Assembly (NCBI GenBank): GCA_016210425.1
Contig: JACQUE010000190.1
Coordinates: 1-7,158 of the forward strand
Direction of reading: 5' to 3'
Source: Chloroflexota bacterium
Lineage (GTDB): Bacteria; Chloroflexota; Dehalococcoidia; JACQUE01
Length of the DNA stretch: 7,158 nt
The notes beneath the pieces were generated by a model. The model was not told the origin of the DNA and did no database searches. It worked only from the letters and a program-made list of their open reading frames with translations. The position numbers and the translations under genes were made by a program. Of this stretch, positions 1 through 6,470 are shown in pieces. How positions within the stretch are numbered: the first letter of the stretch is position 1; each line of letters starts with the position of its first letter.

Positions 1-5
1 GCGCT

Positions 6-1028
6 ATGAAGGTGGTCATAACCGGCGGCGCGGGGTTCATCGGGTGCAACGCGGCCATGCGCCTGGCGGAACTGGGACATGAGGTGGTCATTTTCGACAA
101 CCTCTCCCGCCCGGGCAGCGAGAGAAACCTGGCGTGGCTCCAGGGGCAGCACAAGGTACTCTTCGTCAGGGGCGACGTGCGCGACAGCAGCGACGTAGAG
201 TCGTTCTTCGCCGGCCACAAGGATGCCGATGCCGTCCTGCACCTGGCCGCGCAGGTGGCCGTAACCACCTCTGTAACAGACCCCCGCCATGACTTCGACG
301 TGAATGCTTTCGGCACCTTTAACGTCCTGGAGGCGGTACGCAAGAGCGGCGGCAACCCTGTCTTCGTCTTCTCCTCCACCAACAAAGTCTATGGCGAGAT
401 GCTGGAGGCACAGGTGGAGCTAAGGGATGGGCGATACCGGTATGCTGCTCTCCCCTGCGGAGTCGGCGAGGCGCAGCCCCTGGATTTCCACTCGCCCTAC
501 GGCTGCTCCAAGGGCTCTGCCGACCAGTACGTCCGCGACTACCACCGCATCTATGGCATGAGGACGGTCGTCCTGCGCAAGTCCTGCATCTACGGCTACC
601 GCCAGTTCGGCATAGAAGACCAGGGATGGGTGGCATGGTTCGCCATCGCCGCCATGCAGGGGCGACCCATCACCATCTACGGCGACGGGCGCCAGGTCCG
701 TGACCTCCTCTTCATCGACGACCTCGTGAACCTGTACCTGGCAGTTATCGATAGGGCGGAGATGGCCCAGGGCCAGGTATTCAACATTGGCGGAGGCCCC
801 GCCTTCCAGCTATCGGTCCTGGAGGCCCTCGGGCTGCTGGAACGCCTGTCCGGCAAGAAGCTTAACCTCTCCTACGATGACTGGCGACCGGGAGACCAGA
901 AGGTCTACGTCAGCGATACATCCAAGGCTCGCCGCGTACTGGGCTGGCGGCCGACGGTCCCGCCGGAAGAAGGCATAGAGAGGCTCTACCGCTGGGTCGA
1001 GGGGAATCGCGAGCTATTCGGTAAGTGA
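6..1028 (+). CDS. CDP-paratose 2-epimerase-like NAD-dependent sugar-nucleotide epimerase (extended SDR)
   Basis: This is an extended short-chain dehydrogenase/reductase of 340 residues, the usual length for sugar-nucleotide epimerases. The N-terminal Rossmann motif TGGAGFIG is at residues 6-13, and FDN at 30-32 carries the Asp expected to bind the NAD ribose. The catalytic set is visible: Ser123/Ser124 in FSSTNKVYG (122-130), then Tyr165 and Lys169 in SPYGCSKG. The stretches STNKVYG, DFHSPYGCSKG, ADQY and RQFG..DQGWV.WF, together with QVRD (230-233), are hallmarks I recall from Salmonella CDP-tyvelose epimerase (RfbE), which epimerises CDP-paratose at C2 in the cytoplasm. This makes it a closer match to that group than to GalE or RmlB. 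The ATG is the only start that leaves the Rossmann motif intact; its ribosome binding site lies outside the window. The stop TGA overlaps a GTG of the next gene by four bases. No CDP-dideoxyhexose partner genes are visible, so the true substrate is open; another C2 epimerisation of a nucleotide sugar is possible. Confidence 0.88.
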   Translation: MKVVITGGAGFIGCNAAMRLAELGHEVVIFDNLSRPGSERNLAWLQGQHKVLFVRGDVRDSSDVESFFAGHKDADAVLHLAAQVAVTTSVTDPRHDFDVNAFGTFNVLEAVRKSGGNPVFVFSSTNKVYGEMLEAQVELRDGRYRYAALPCGVGEAQPLDFHSPYGCSKGSADQYVRDYHRIYGMRTVVLRKSCIYGYRQFGIEDQGWVAWFAIAAMQGRPITIYGDGRQVRDLLFIDDLVNLYLAVIDRAEMAQGQVFNIGGGPAFQLSVLEALGLLERLSGKKLNLSYDDWRPGDQKVYVSDTSKARRVLGWRPTVPPEEGIERLYRWVEGNRELFGK

Positions 1029-1029
1029 C

Positions 1030-1034
1030 GGAGG
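1030..1034 (+). promoter_or_regulatory. Shine-Dalgarno GGAGG that favours a TTG start for the deacetylase
   Basis: A perfect GGAGG lies five bases before an in-frame TTG at 1040-1042, immediately after the epimerase stop. It would sit inside the reading frame if the upstream GTG at 1025 (in the GTGA overlap) were the start. An ATG at 1067 is a third option but has no clear ribosome binding site. The site is seen directly; its use is inferred. Confidence 0.5.
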
Positions 1035-1039
1035 CATCC

Positions 1040-2074
1040 TTGAGGATCGCCGAAGTGGCGACGCGCATGGTAAAGGAAGCAGCCTGCCAGGCCTTCTATC
1101 AGGCAGACAGGGTAGGCCTTGCGCCGCGCCGGAGGCGGCTGCCGGTCCTCTGCTACCATAGGGTGAACCCAGGCGGGCCGGACTATCTTTCCTACGACCA
1201 GCGCCTGAGGGTCTCGCCGGCAACGTTTGAAGCCCAACTCGCCTATCTTAAGAAAAGGTACACGCCGATAAGCTTCGCCGACCTAGTCCGATGGCAGCGG
1301 GGAGAAAGTCCGCTGCCTCGTAACCCTGTGGTGATCACCTTCGACGATGGCTATCGCGACTTCTTCCAGCACGCCCATCCCCTGCTGCGCCGGATGGGCA
1401 TCCCAGCGACGCTCTTTGTAGTGAACAGCTACATCGACAGCCAGCCGAAGCCCTGGTGGGAAGAGGTGGCCCTGGTGTTTGAGAAGACGCGCGAGCCGGC
1501 GCTCAGCCTCAAGGACGTCGGGCTTGGTCAGGGCATCCTCGCTATCGGTGACAGCCGAGCCGCCGCCTGTCATGCCGTCATCAACGCTATGACCGCCATA
1601 TCGCAGGACGCGCGGGACGAAGCGGTAGGGCGCCTGGCAACATGCCTCGGAGTCAGCCTCGATGCCTCGCCTCCCCAGCCGGTCTTCCTGTCATGGCAAG
1701 AGCTAGCAACGATGGCCGAGGTCGGTCTGGAGGTAGGGTTGCATGGCCGCTCCCATGCCTTGCTAGACCGCGTAGGTCCCCTTCAGGCTGAGGCGGAGAT
1801 CGGGCAAGGCAAGGCCGAGCTTGAGGAACGGTTGGGACGGAAAGTCGTCGCCTTCGCCTGTCCAGTCCAGGTTGCCCCAAACGCGACGGCCCGCGATAGC
1901 CTGCACAGGTCCGGCTTTGCCGTTGTCTGCACCACGCCGGGCCTGAACCGGCTGCCCAGCCTGGACCTTTATGACATCCATCGACTGCTGGTATACGAGG
2001 AGCCGCTCCCTATATTCGCAGCCAGGGTGGCAGGCCTTCTGTTCAGGCCAACGCACCCAACCGAAGGGTACTAG
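1040..2074 (+). CDS. NodB-type polysaccharide deacetylase family protein (carbohydrate esterase 4-like)
   Basis: The protein has 344 residues from TTG 1040, or 349 from the overlapping GTG at 1025. It carries the NodB homology domain: LCYHRV (37-42, numbering from TTG) and VITFDDGY (98-105) with the metal and catalytic Asp pair at 102-103. HGRSH at 235-239 gives the HxxxH metal ligands. A segment of about 125 residues separates the two motifs and begins with PWWEE; similar insertions are familiar from deacetylases in exopolysaccharide loci. Known members remove N- or O-acetyl groups from sugars using a divalent metal. The third motif, normally like FAYPFG, reads FACPVQ at 272-277, so activity or substrate may differ. 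There is no signal peptide or membrane segment, so it probably acts in the cytoplasm on a nucleotide- or lipid-linked sugar (inference). It is followed after five bases by the amidotransferase gene, and translational coupling with both neighbours is likely. Family assignment is firm, substrate unknown. Confidence 0.85.
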   Translation: MRIAEVATRMVKEAACQAFYQADRVGLAPRRRRLPVLCYHRVNPGGPDYLSYDQRLRVSPATFEAQLAYLKKRYTPISFADLVRWQRGESPLPRNPVVITFDDGYRDFFQHAHPLLRRMGIPATLFVVNSYIDSQPKPWWEEVALVFEKTREPALSLKDVGLGQGILAIGDSRAAACHAVINAMTAISQDARDEAVGRLATCLGVSLDASPPQPVFLSWQELATMAEVGLEVGLHGRSHALLDRVGPLQAEAEIGQGKAELEERLGRKVVAFACPVQVAPNATARDSLHRSGFAVVCTTPGLNRLPSLDLYDIHRLLVYEEPLPIFAARVAGLLFRPTHPTEGY

Positions 2075-2079
2075 GCCCC

Positions 2080-3987
2080 ATGTGTGGCATCTGCGGTCTT
2101 GTGGGCGTGAGCGATGCAGGCATCGTGAAACGGATGTGCGACGCCATCGCGCATAGAGGGCCCGATGACGAGGGCCTGTACACCGGCAGTGAGGCGACGT
2201 TGGGGGCGAGGCGCCTTGCCATTATCGACCTCTCCACCTCTGCCCATCAGCCGATGAGTAACGAGGACGGCAGCCTGTGGTTAGCCTTCAACGGTGAGGT
2301 CTACAACTATCGGGAGCTGCGCTCCGAGCTTCAGCGGCGCGGGCACGTTTTCCGAAGCAACGGCGACGGCGAGACGCTGCTCCATTTGTATGAGGAGCAT
2401 GGCGAGGCCTGCGTGCAGCACCTGCAAGGAATGTACGCCTTTGCCATCTGGGACAGCCTGCGTCGCCGCCTCTTCATCGCTAGAGACCGCCTGGGGATAA
2501 AGCCCCTCTACTACGCTCAGAAGGGCAATCTCTTTGTCTTTGCTTCTGAGATCAAGGCCATGCTGGCCTCGGGTCTGATCGCCAAAGAGGTAGACCATCA
2601 GGCCATCAGCCACTTCTTGTCCTTTGGGGCCGTGCCTGCGCCGCGCACCATCCTGCGCGAAGTCCACGCCCTCTTGCCGGGCCACTGGCTGCGCCTGCAA
2701 GGCGGGAAACTCGCTGTTGAGCGATACTGGGACGTGGAGTTTGCGGAGCAGCCGCCCCAGCGCGACGAAAGAGAGTGGGCGAAGGCGCTGCTGGAGCAGC
2801 TACGAGAATCGGTGCGCTCCTGCATGGTGAGCGACGTGCCGCTGGGAGCCTTCCTCAGCGGCGGCATCGACTCCAGCGCCATCGTGGGCCTGATGAGCTC
2901 GCTCGTATCGCAGCCCGTGCGCACCTTCTCGGTACGCTACGATGCCGGAGGCGCGCAGTACGATGAAAGCCCGTACGCTCGGATGGTGGCGCAGCGCTTC
3001 GGAACGGAGCATACCGAGGTTGTAGTGACCGAGGGGGATGTAGCGGAGCGGCTAGACGATATCGTCTGGCACATGGACCAGCCCAGCCACGACGGACTCA
3101 ACAGCTACTTCGTCAGTAAAGCAGCCCGTACGGGCGTGACCGTGGCCCTGTCCGGTCTGGGCGGGGACGAACTCTTCGCCGGCTACGGCAACTTCAAGTT
3201 CGCGCGCAGGATGGAAAGGCTGCGCCCTTTCAGCAGCCTGCTCTCTCCATTGACCCAGTCCGCCGTCGTCGCTGCCGATGGCCTCATGCCAGCGTCCTAC
3301 CGCAATCACTGGCTCTGGCAGCAGGTCGGCAAGGGGCTCCTCGCACGGTACCCGACGACGGCTCGCGCCTACGCGGTGCGCCTCTTCTACGACGAGGCCG
3401 AGAAACGAAGGCTCCTCCAGGGCGGCCTAGTCAATCGGAACGGCCACGAGACCTCATTGGGCCTCATCGAGGGCCTCGCTCAAAGGGTCAGTGGGGCCGA
3501 CACGGTTAATCAGATCTCGTATCTTGAGATGAGAAGCTATATGGCTGACACCCTCCTGCGCGACGCCGACGTGATGAGCATGGCCCACTCGCTGGAGGTG
3601 AGGGTGCCCTACCTGGACCACCGGCTGGTCGAGTTCGCTGCCACAGTTCCGCCCGAGTTAAAGCTGCGGGGAGCCGTGCACAAGTACATCTTGAAGGAGA
3701 GCCTCAAGGAGCTGCTACCGAACGAGATACTGAACAGGCCAAAGATGGGCTTCTCCTTCCCGCTGGCCATCTGGCTGAGAGGAAACTCTCTTAGGCATGT
3801 CGTCGATTCTTGCCTGACGCGCGAGGCTGTAGAGCGCCGCGGCTTCTTCCGCTGGCGGGAGGCCGCCGCCGTCCGCGATGACTTCTACCGCCTCTCGCCG
3901 GAAAGCCCCACCGTTTACCGGATGTGCCAGCGCCTCTGGACCATCGTCGTCCTTGAGCTATGGTGCCGAAGATATCTGGACAGCTAG
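2080..3987 (+). CDS. asnB: asparagine synthase (glutamine-hydrolysing)-like amidotransferase
   Basis: This 635-residue protein is complete and of normal length for the AsnB family. The N-terminal class II glutaminase domain begins MCGICG, so Cys2 becomes the N-terminal nucleophile after Met removal. Further glutaminase motifs are HRGPDDEG (25-32), NGEVYNY (71-77), GDGE (95-98) and ARDRLGIKPLYY (134-145). The C-terminal synthetase domain has the ATP-pyrophosphatase loop SGGIDSS (260-266), SGLGGDELFAGY (358-369), LRDADVMSMAHSLEVRVP (493-510) and NRPKMGFSFP (552-561). Known family members take the amide of glutamine and attach it to an ATP-activated carboxylate, usually aspartate. Homologues in O-antigen loci such as WbpS are thought to amidate uronic acids instead. 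Its place between a deacetylase and a glycosyltransferase favours that role here (inference). All catalytic motifs look intact. The start is fixed by MCGICG; a GAAGGG run at 2063-2068, inside the end of the previous gene, may serve as the ribosome binding site. The symbol reflects family, not proven asparagine synthesis. Confidence 0.9.
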   Translation: MCGICGLVGVSDAGIVKRMCDAIAHRGPDDEGLYTGSEATLGARRLAIIDLSTSAHQPMSNEDGSLWLAFNGEVYNYRELRSELQRRGHVFRSNGDGETLLHLYEEHGEACVQHLQGMYAFAIWDSLRRRLFIARDRLGIKPLYYAQKGNLFVFASEIKAMLASGLIAKEVDHQAISHFLSFGAVPAPRTILREVHALLPGHWLRLQGGKLAVERYWDVEFAEQPPQRDEREWAKALLEQLRESVRSCMVSDVPLGAFLSGGIDSSAIVGLMSSLVSQPVRTFSVRYDAGGAQYDESPYARMVAQRFGTEHTEVVVTEGDVAERLDDIVWHMDQPSHDGLNSYFVSKAARTGVTVALSGLGGDELFAGYGNFKFARRMERLRPFSSLLSPLTQSAVVAADGLMPASYRNHWLWQQVGKGLLARYPTTARAYAVRLFYDEAEKRRLLQGGLVNRNGHETSLGLIEGLAQRVSGADTVNQISYLEMRSYMADTLLRDADVMSMAHSLEVRVPYLDHRLVEFAATVPPELKLRGAVHKYILKESLKELLPNEILNRPKMGFSFPLAIWLRGNSLRHVVDSCLTREAVERRGFFRWREAAAVRDDFYRLSPESPTVYRMCQRLWTIVVLELWCRRYLDS

Positions 3988-3991
3988 AAGC

Positions 3992-3997
3992 AGGGAG
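3992..3997 (+). promoter_or_regulatory. closely spaced Shine-Dalgarno AGGGAG before the TuaH-like glycosyltransferase
   Basis: AGGGAG lies in the 12-base gap after the asparagine synthase stop, only two bases before ATG 4000. The spacing is shorter than the usual five to nine bases, but no better in-frame start exists before the conserved N-terminal strand, so the ATG is retained. Confidence 0.4.
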
Positions 3998-3999
3998 CC

Positions 4000-5226
4000 A
4001 TGGCAGATAACACAGTTACCATCGTCTATTTTGTCACGGCAAGCTGGGAGAGCTTCTTCTCGATCCGGCTGCCGCTCTGGCAGAACTTTGCCCGGACGCT
4101 GGGCTCCCAGGCGCGCGTGATCTGCGTCGGCCGGGGCGTTGACCCCCTGTTAACGCCTATCGTGAACCGCCGTCGTTTCGGACAATGGCTCTCCGGTGGG
4201 ATGAAGCTCCGCCAGCTCGTCGATGGTGTCTACGCATTCTCGCCCGTGGTGGCGCTGCACGAGCAGGCCGCTTTTTACGTGCCGCTGGCCGGGGCTATTA
4301 ACAGGCAGATCTTAGCGCATCAGATACGGCGTGTCGTTGCATCCCTAGGCGGCTCTCGCGATCAGATCGTTGCCTGGTTCTCGCATCCTCTCCAGCACCG
4401 CTACATCGGCGCTCTCGGCGAGGACCTTGCCATCTTCCATGCCACCGACGACTTCACCGTCCTCCCCGGCACCTCGGAGCGCCTGCGATCGCTGGTGCGC
4501 GATGCCGAGAGGACGATGCTGCGCCGCGTAGACCTGGTCTTTGCCACATCTCCTAACCTCGTCCAGCGCGCCGCTCACCTAAATGGAGGCGCCATTCTAT
4601 TTCCGGGCGCCGCCGATACCCGCCACTTCCGACGCGCCCTTGAGCCGGAGACGGATGTCCCGGAGGACCTCCGCCCCATCCGGCGCCCTGTTATTGGTTT
4701 CGCCGGCTCCCTCTTCGGCATCGTTGACATGGGGCTACTCCAATACCTCGCCAAGACCCGTCCGGACTGGTCACTGGTGCTCCTGGGCCCTATTGTGGAG
4801 GGCAGCATCGACGTCGAGGGCTTTCGCAGGCTGACGTCGCTGGAGAACGTTCACTACTTAGGGCGCAAGGATTATAACCTCCTGCCCAATTACTACAAGG
4901 GCTTCGACGTCTGCCTTCTTCCCTACAAGCGCATGGACTACTCGGAGAGCGTCTTCCCCAACAAGCTGTTCCAGTACCTGGCGGCGGGCAAGCCGGTGGT
5001 CTCGGTGGGTCTGCCGTCGATGGAGGAGTATCGCAACCTGGCAAAGGTGGCAGACGGGTACGAAGGCTTCGTGCGGGGTGTAGAGGAGGCCCTGCTCGAC
5101 GGTGACCCGGAAGCTCCCCGCCGACGCTCCCAGACGGCCGAGGCCAACTCCTGGGAGGCGCGAGTAACGGAGATGTGGAAGGTGATCAAGGGTAAGCTGG
5201 ACGGCAAGCGCCCGGACGGGGCATAG
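4000..5226 (+). CDS. GT-B fold glycosyltransferase, TuaH-like
   Basis: The protein has 408 residues with no signal peptide or membrane helix, so it should act in the cytoplasm or at the inner membrane face. The N-terminal half has a Rossmann-like start (TVTIVYF, 5-11) and the segment IFHATDDF (145-152), resembling the Y-H-x-x-D-D motif of TuaH-type transferases. ATSPNL (182-187) is followed by FPGAADTRHF (201-210), the usual hinge before the C-terminal domain. That domain shows VIGFAGSL (231-238), WSLVLLGP (257-264), VHYLGRK (284-290) and the donor-binding stretch PNKLFQYLAAGKPVVS (320-335). Family members transfer a sugar from a nucleotide donor to a lipid-linked acceptor during polysaccharide assembly. 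The donor and acceptor cannot be read from the sequence. The residue usually Glu in the LFEYLA motif is Gln325. It starts 12 bases after the asparagine synthase stop and is probably in the same transcript. Confidence 0.83.
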   Translation: MADNTVTIVYFVTASWESFFSIRLPLWQNFARTLGSQARVICVGRGVDPLLTPIVNRRRFGQWLSGGMKLRQLVDGVYAFSPVVALHEQAAFYVPLAGAINRQILAHQIRRVVASLGGSRDQIVAWFSHPLQHRYIGALGEDLAIFHATDDFTVLPGTSERLRSLVRDAERTMLRRVDLVFATSPNLVQRAAHLNGGAILFPGAADTRHFRRALEPETDVPEDLRPIRRPVIGFAGSLFGIVDMGLLQYLAKTRPDWSLVLLGPIVEGSIDVEGFRRLTSLENVHYLGRKDYNLLPNYYKGFDVCLLPYKRMDYSESVFPNKLFQYLAAGKPVVSVGLPSMEEYRNLAKVADGYEGFVRGVEEALLDGDPEAPRRRSQTAEANSWEARVTEMWKVIKGKLDGKRPDGA

Positions 5227-5301
5227 ACCGAGGCGGCGGCCTGGTGCTAACATTGGTTTTAGTTCTCTTAAACACGGCGTTATCTCCCCCTAAGAAAGGC
5301 C
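5227..5301 (+). other. 75-base intergenic gap, AT-richer, possible internal promoter
   Basis: This is the longest non-coding stretch in the window. Bases from about 5249 to 5285 are visibly richer in A and T than the surroundings, with a TTGGTT at 5253-5258 and a poor -10-like CGTTAT at 5278-5283 (19-base spacing, three of six matches). I see no convincing hairpin followed by a T run, so a terminator is not supported. A weak internal promoter for the radical SAM gene is possible but unproven. Confidence 0.2.
5295..5299 (+). promoter_or_regulatory. closely spaced Shine-Dalgarno AAAGG before the radical SAM gene
   Basis: AAAGG is two bases ahead of ATG 5302. An alternative ATG at 5365 (residue 22) has GGCGG four bases upstream and would still keep the whole radical SAM core, so the start is not certain. 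Confidence 0.35.
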
Positions 5302-6444
5302 ATGTTAAAGGCATTCGCTAGGCTCGCAGGATTCTATCGCGACTACCACTTCAACGGCGGTACCATGCCATCGCCGTCTACCCTCTACCTCAACATCACG
5401 AGCCGCTGCAACTCCCGCTGCGTCTACTGCGAGATTGGCCGCAAGACGGATACGCTCGCACCATCGGGCCCGGAGCTTTCCACGGAGCGGCTGCTACAGC
5501 TTGTCGCGGAGATGGCGGAATGGGGCATCCGCCTGCTCGTCCTGGGCGGCGGCGAGCCCATGGTCCGCCCCGATATCTTCGAGTTCCTGGATGCCTGCAG
5601 GCAGCACGGCATAAACGTCTCCCTCGCCACCAATGGACTCACCATCGCCCGGCTAAGCCATGACAGACTGGAGCAGCTAAAGGCGACCACCAGCAACGTC
5701 CAGGTCTCCCTGGACTCGGTGGCGCCGGAGAAGCACGACGCGCTGCGAGGCGTGCCTGGCGGCTTCCGCCAGGCCGTGGCGAGCCTGGAGACAATGGTTA
5801 ACGCCGGCTTTCCGGATGTGAGCACCAACATGGTAATCACCACGGACAACTGGGACGAAATCCCGGAGATGATCCGTTTCGTGAAGGGGATCGGCGTGCG
5901 CTTCGCCCGCTTCGCCGTCATGGCCCCCATATCCATCTTCCCGACGATGAAGGCGGCCGAGTCCAAGGAGGCGCTCCTGCCCAAGGACAAGGAGACGGTC
6001 AGAAAGCTCTATGGCTCGATTATCGAGGGCATCCGCGTCGCCAAAGAAGTGGGGATGGCGACCAGCCTGGAGTCCCTGGAGCCCTGGGTCCAGGCTTATC
6101 ACCTGTACGCAGGAAGCGATGATTTCTTCTTCCGCCATATCGACGGACTGAAGCGCTTCGGATGCTTCATCCCCTTCCGCGAAGTGATCATCGACTATGA
6201 GGGCAACATCCTACCCTGCTCCTACCTTCCCCCGGTGGGCAATATAGCCGAGGCGCCTTTAAAGGAGACCTGGCAGGAGAGCCTCAGGCCGGTGCGCGAG
6301 CGGCTAAGGCAGGGGCGGTTCTACCGCGAATGCGCCTCCTGCTCCTGCCATTTCCCGTACAACTACGATTACAGCGTCTTTCTTTTCCCGGCCCGGAACA
6401 TACGCCGCCTCATCTCGACTGCCGCCAAGCACGTGCGGAGCTAG
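5302..6444 (+). CDS. radical SAM protein with SPASM-like C-terminal cysteine cluster
   Basis: This 380-residue protein has a radical SAM core with CNSRCVYC at residues 36-43: Cys36, Cys40 and Cys43 form the CxxxCxxC that holds the 4Fe-4S cluster. LGGGEP (81-86) is the SAM-binding GGE motif, ATNG (109-112) follows, and VQVSLDS (133-139) is the typical mid-barrel strand. The C-terminal part resembles a SPASM/twitch auxiliary cluster domain: Cys288 with 12 residues to Gly301, then four to Cys306 (CX12GX4C), followed by GNI (313-315), then Cys344, Cys347 and Cys349. After these comes an aromatic tail, YNYDYSVFLF. Such enzymes cleave SAM to a 5'-deoxyadenosyl radical and modify peptides, proteins, sugars or other small molecules. 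No peptide substrate gene or sulfatase is nearby; glycosyltransferases flank it on both sides, so a sugar or lipid-linked glycan substrate is more plausible (inference). There is no signal peptide. It probably needs anaerobic or low-oxygen conditions for activity. Family firm, reaction unknown. Confidence 0.87.
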   Translation: MLKAFARLAGFYRDYHFNGGTMPSPSTLYLNITSRCNSRCVYCEIGRKTDTLAPSGPELSTERLLQLVAEMAEWGIRLLVLGGGEPMVRPDIFEFLDACRQHGINVSLATNGLTIARLSHDRLEQLKATTSNVQVSLDSVAPEKHDALRGVPGGFRQAVASLETMVNAGFPDVSTNMVITTDNWDEIPEMIRFVKGIGVRFARFAVMAPISIFPTMKAAESKEALLPKDKETVRKLYGSIIEGIRVAKEVGMATSLESLEPWVQAYHLYAGSDDFFFRHIDGLKRFGCFIPFREVIIDYEGNILPCSYLPPVGNIAEAPLKETWQESLRPVRERLRQGRFYRECASCSCHFPYNYDYSVFLFPARNIRRLISTAAKHVRS

Positions 6445-6460
6445 CAAAGCGAGCCATTCG

Positions 6461-6468
6461 AAGGGGAG
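6461..6468 (+). promoter_or_regulatory. Shine-Dalgarno AAGGGGAG before the second glycosyltransferase
   Basis: This strong purine-rich run lies in the 26-base gap after the radical SAM stop and ends two bases before ATG 6471 (four bases if AAGGGG is the pairing part). It supports ATG 6471, which begins the expected MRIAVDLR strand. Confidence 0.5.
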
Positions 6469-6470
6469 AC

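Noticed and set aside
2281..2700. 139-codon minus-strand frame inside the asparagine synthase gene
   Set aside because: It is antisense to conserved glutaminase domain sequence and has no domain or ribosome binding site; treated as a shadow.
5227..5301. Rho-independent terminator in the gap before the radical SAM gene
   Set aside because: No stable inverted repeat followed by a T run was found; the GC-rich part at the start does not pair convincingly with what follows.
5424..5990. Long open frame of 188 codons on the minus strand within the radical SAM gene
   Set aside because: It lies wholly antisense to a well-supported gene, its translation shows no recognisable motif, and such frames are common opposite GC-rich genes.
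2080..6444. Possible RiPP or lasso peptide system, because an asparagine synthase-like protein and a radical SAM enzyme occur together
   Set aside because: There is no precursor peptide frame in the gaps, no leader-binding or peptidase partner, and the asparagine synthase-like protein has the full glutaminase domain with Cys2, unlike lasso cyclases. Sugar-modifying neighbours fit better.
5302..6444. Anaerobic sulfatase-maturating enzyme
   Set aside because: The protein has a SPASM-like cluster, but no sulfatase gene is adjacent and the C-terminal cysteine set is shorter than in that family.
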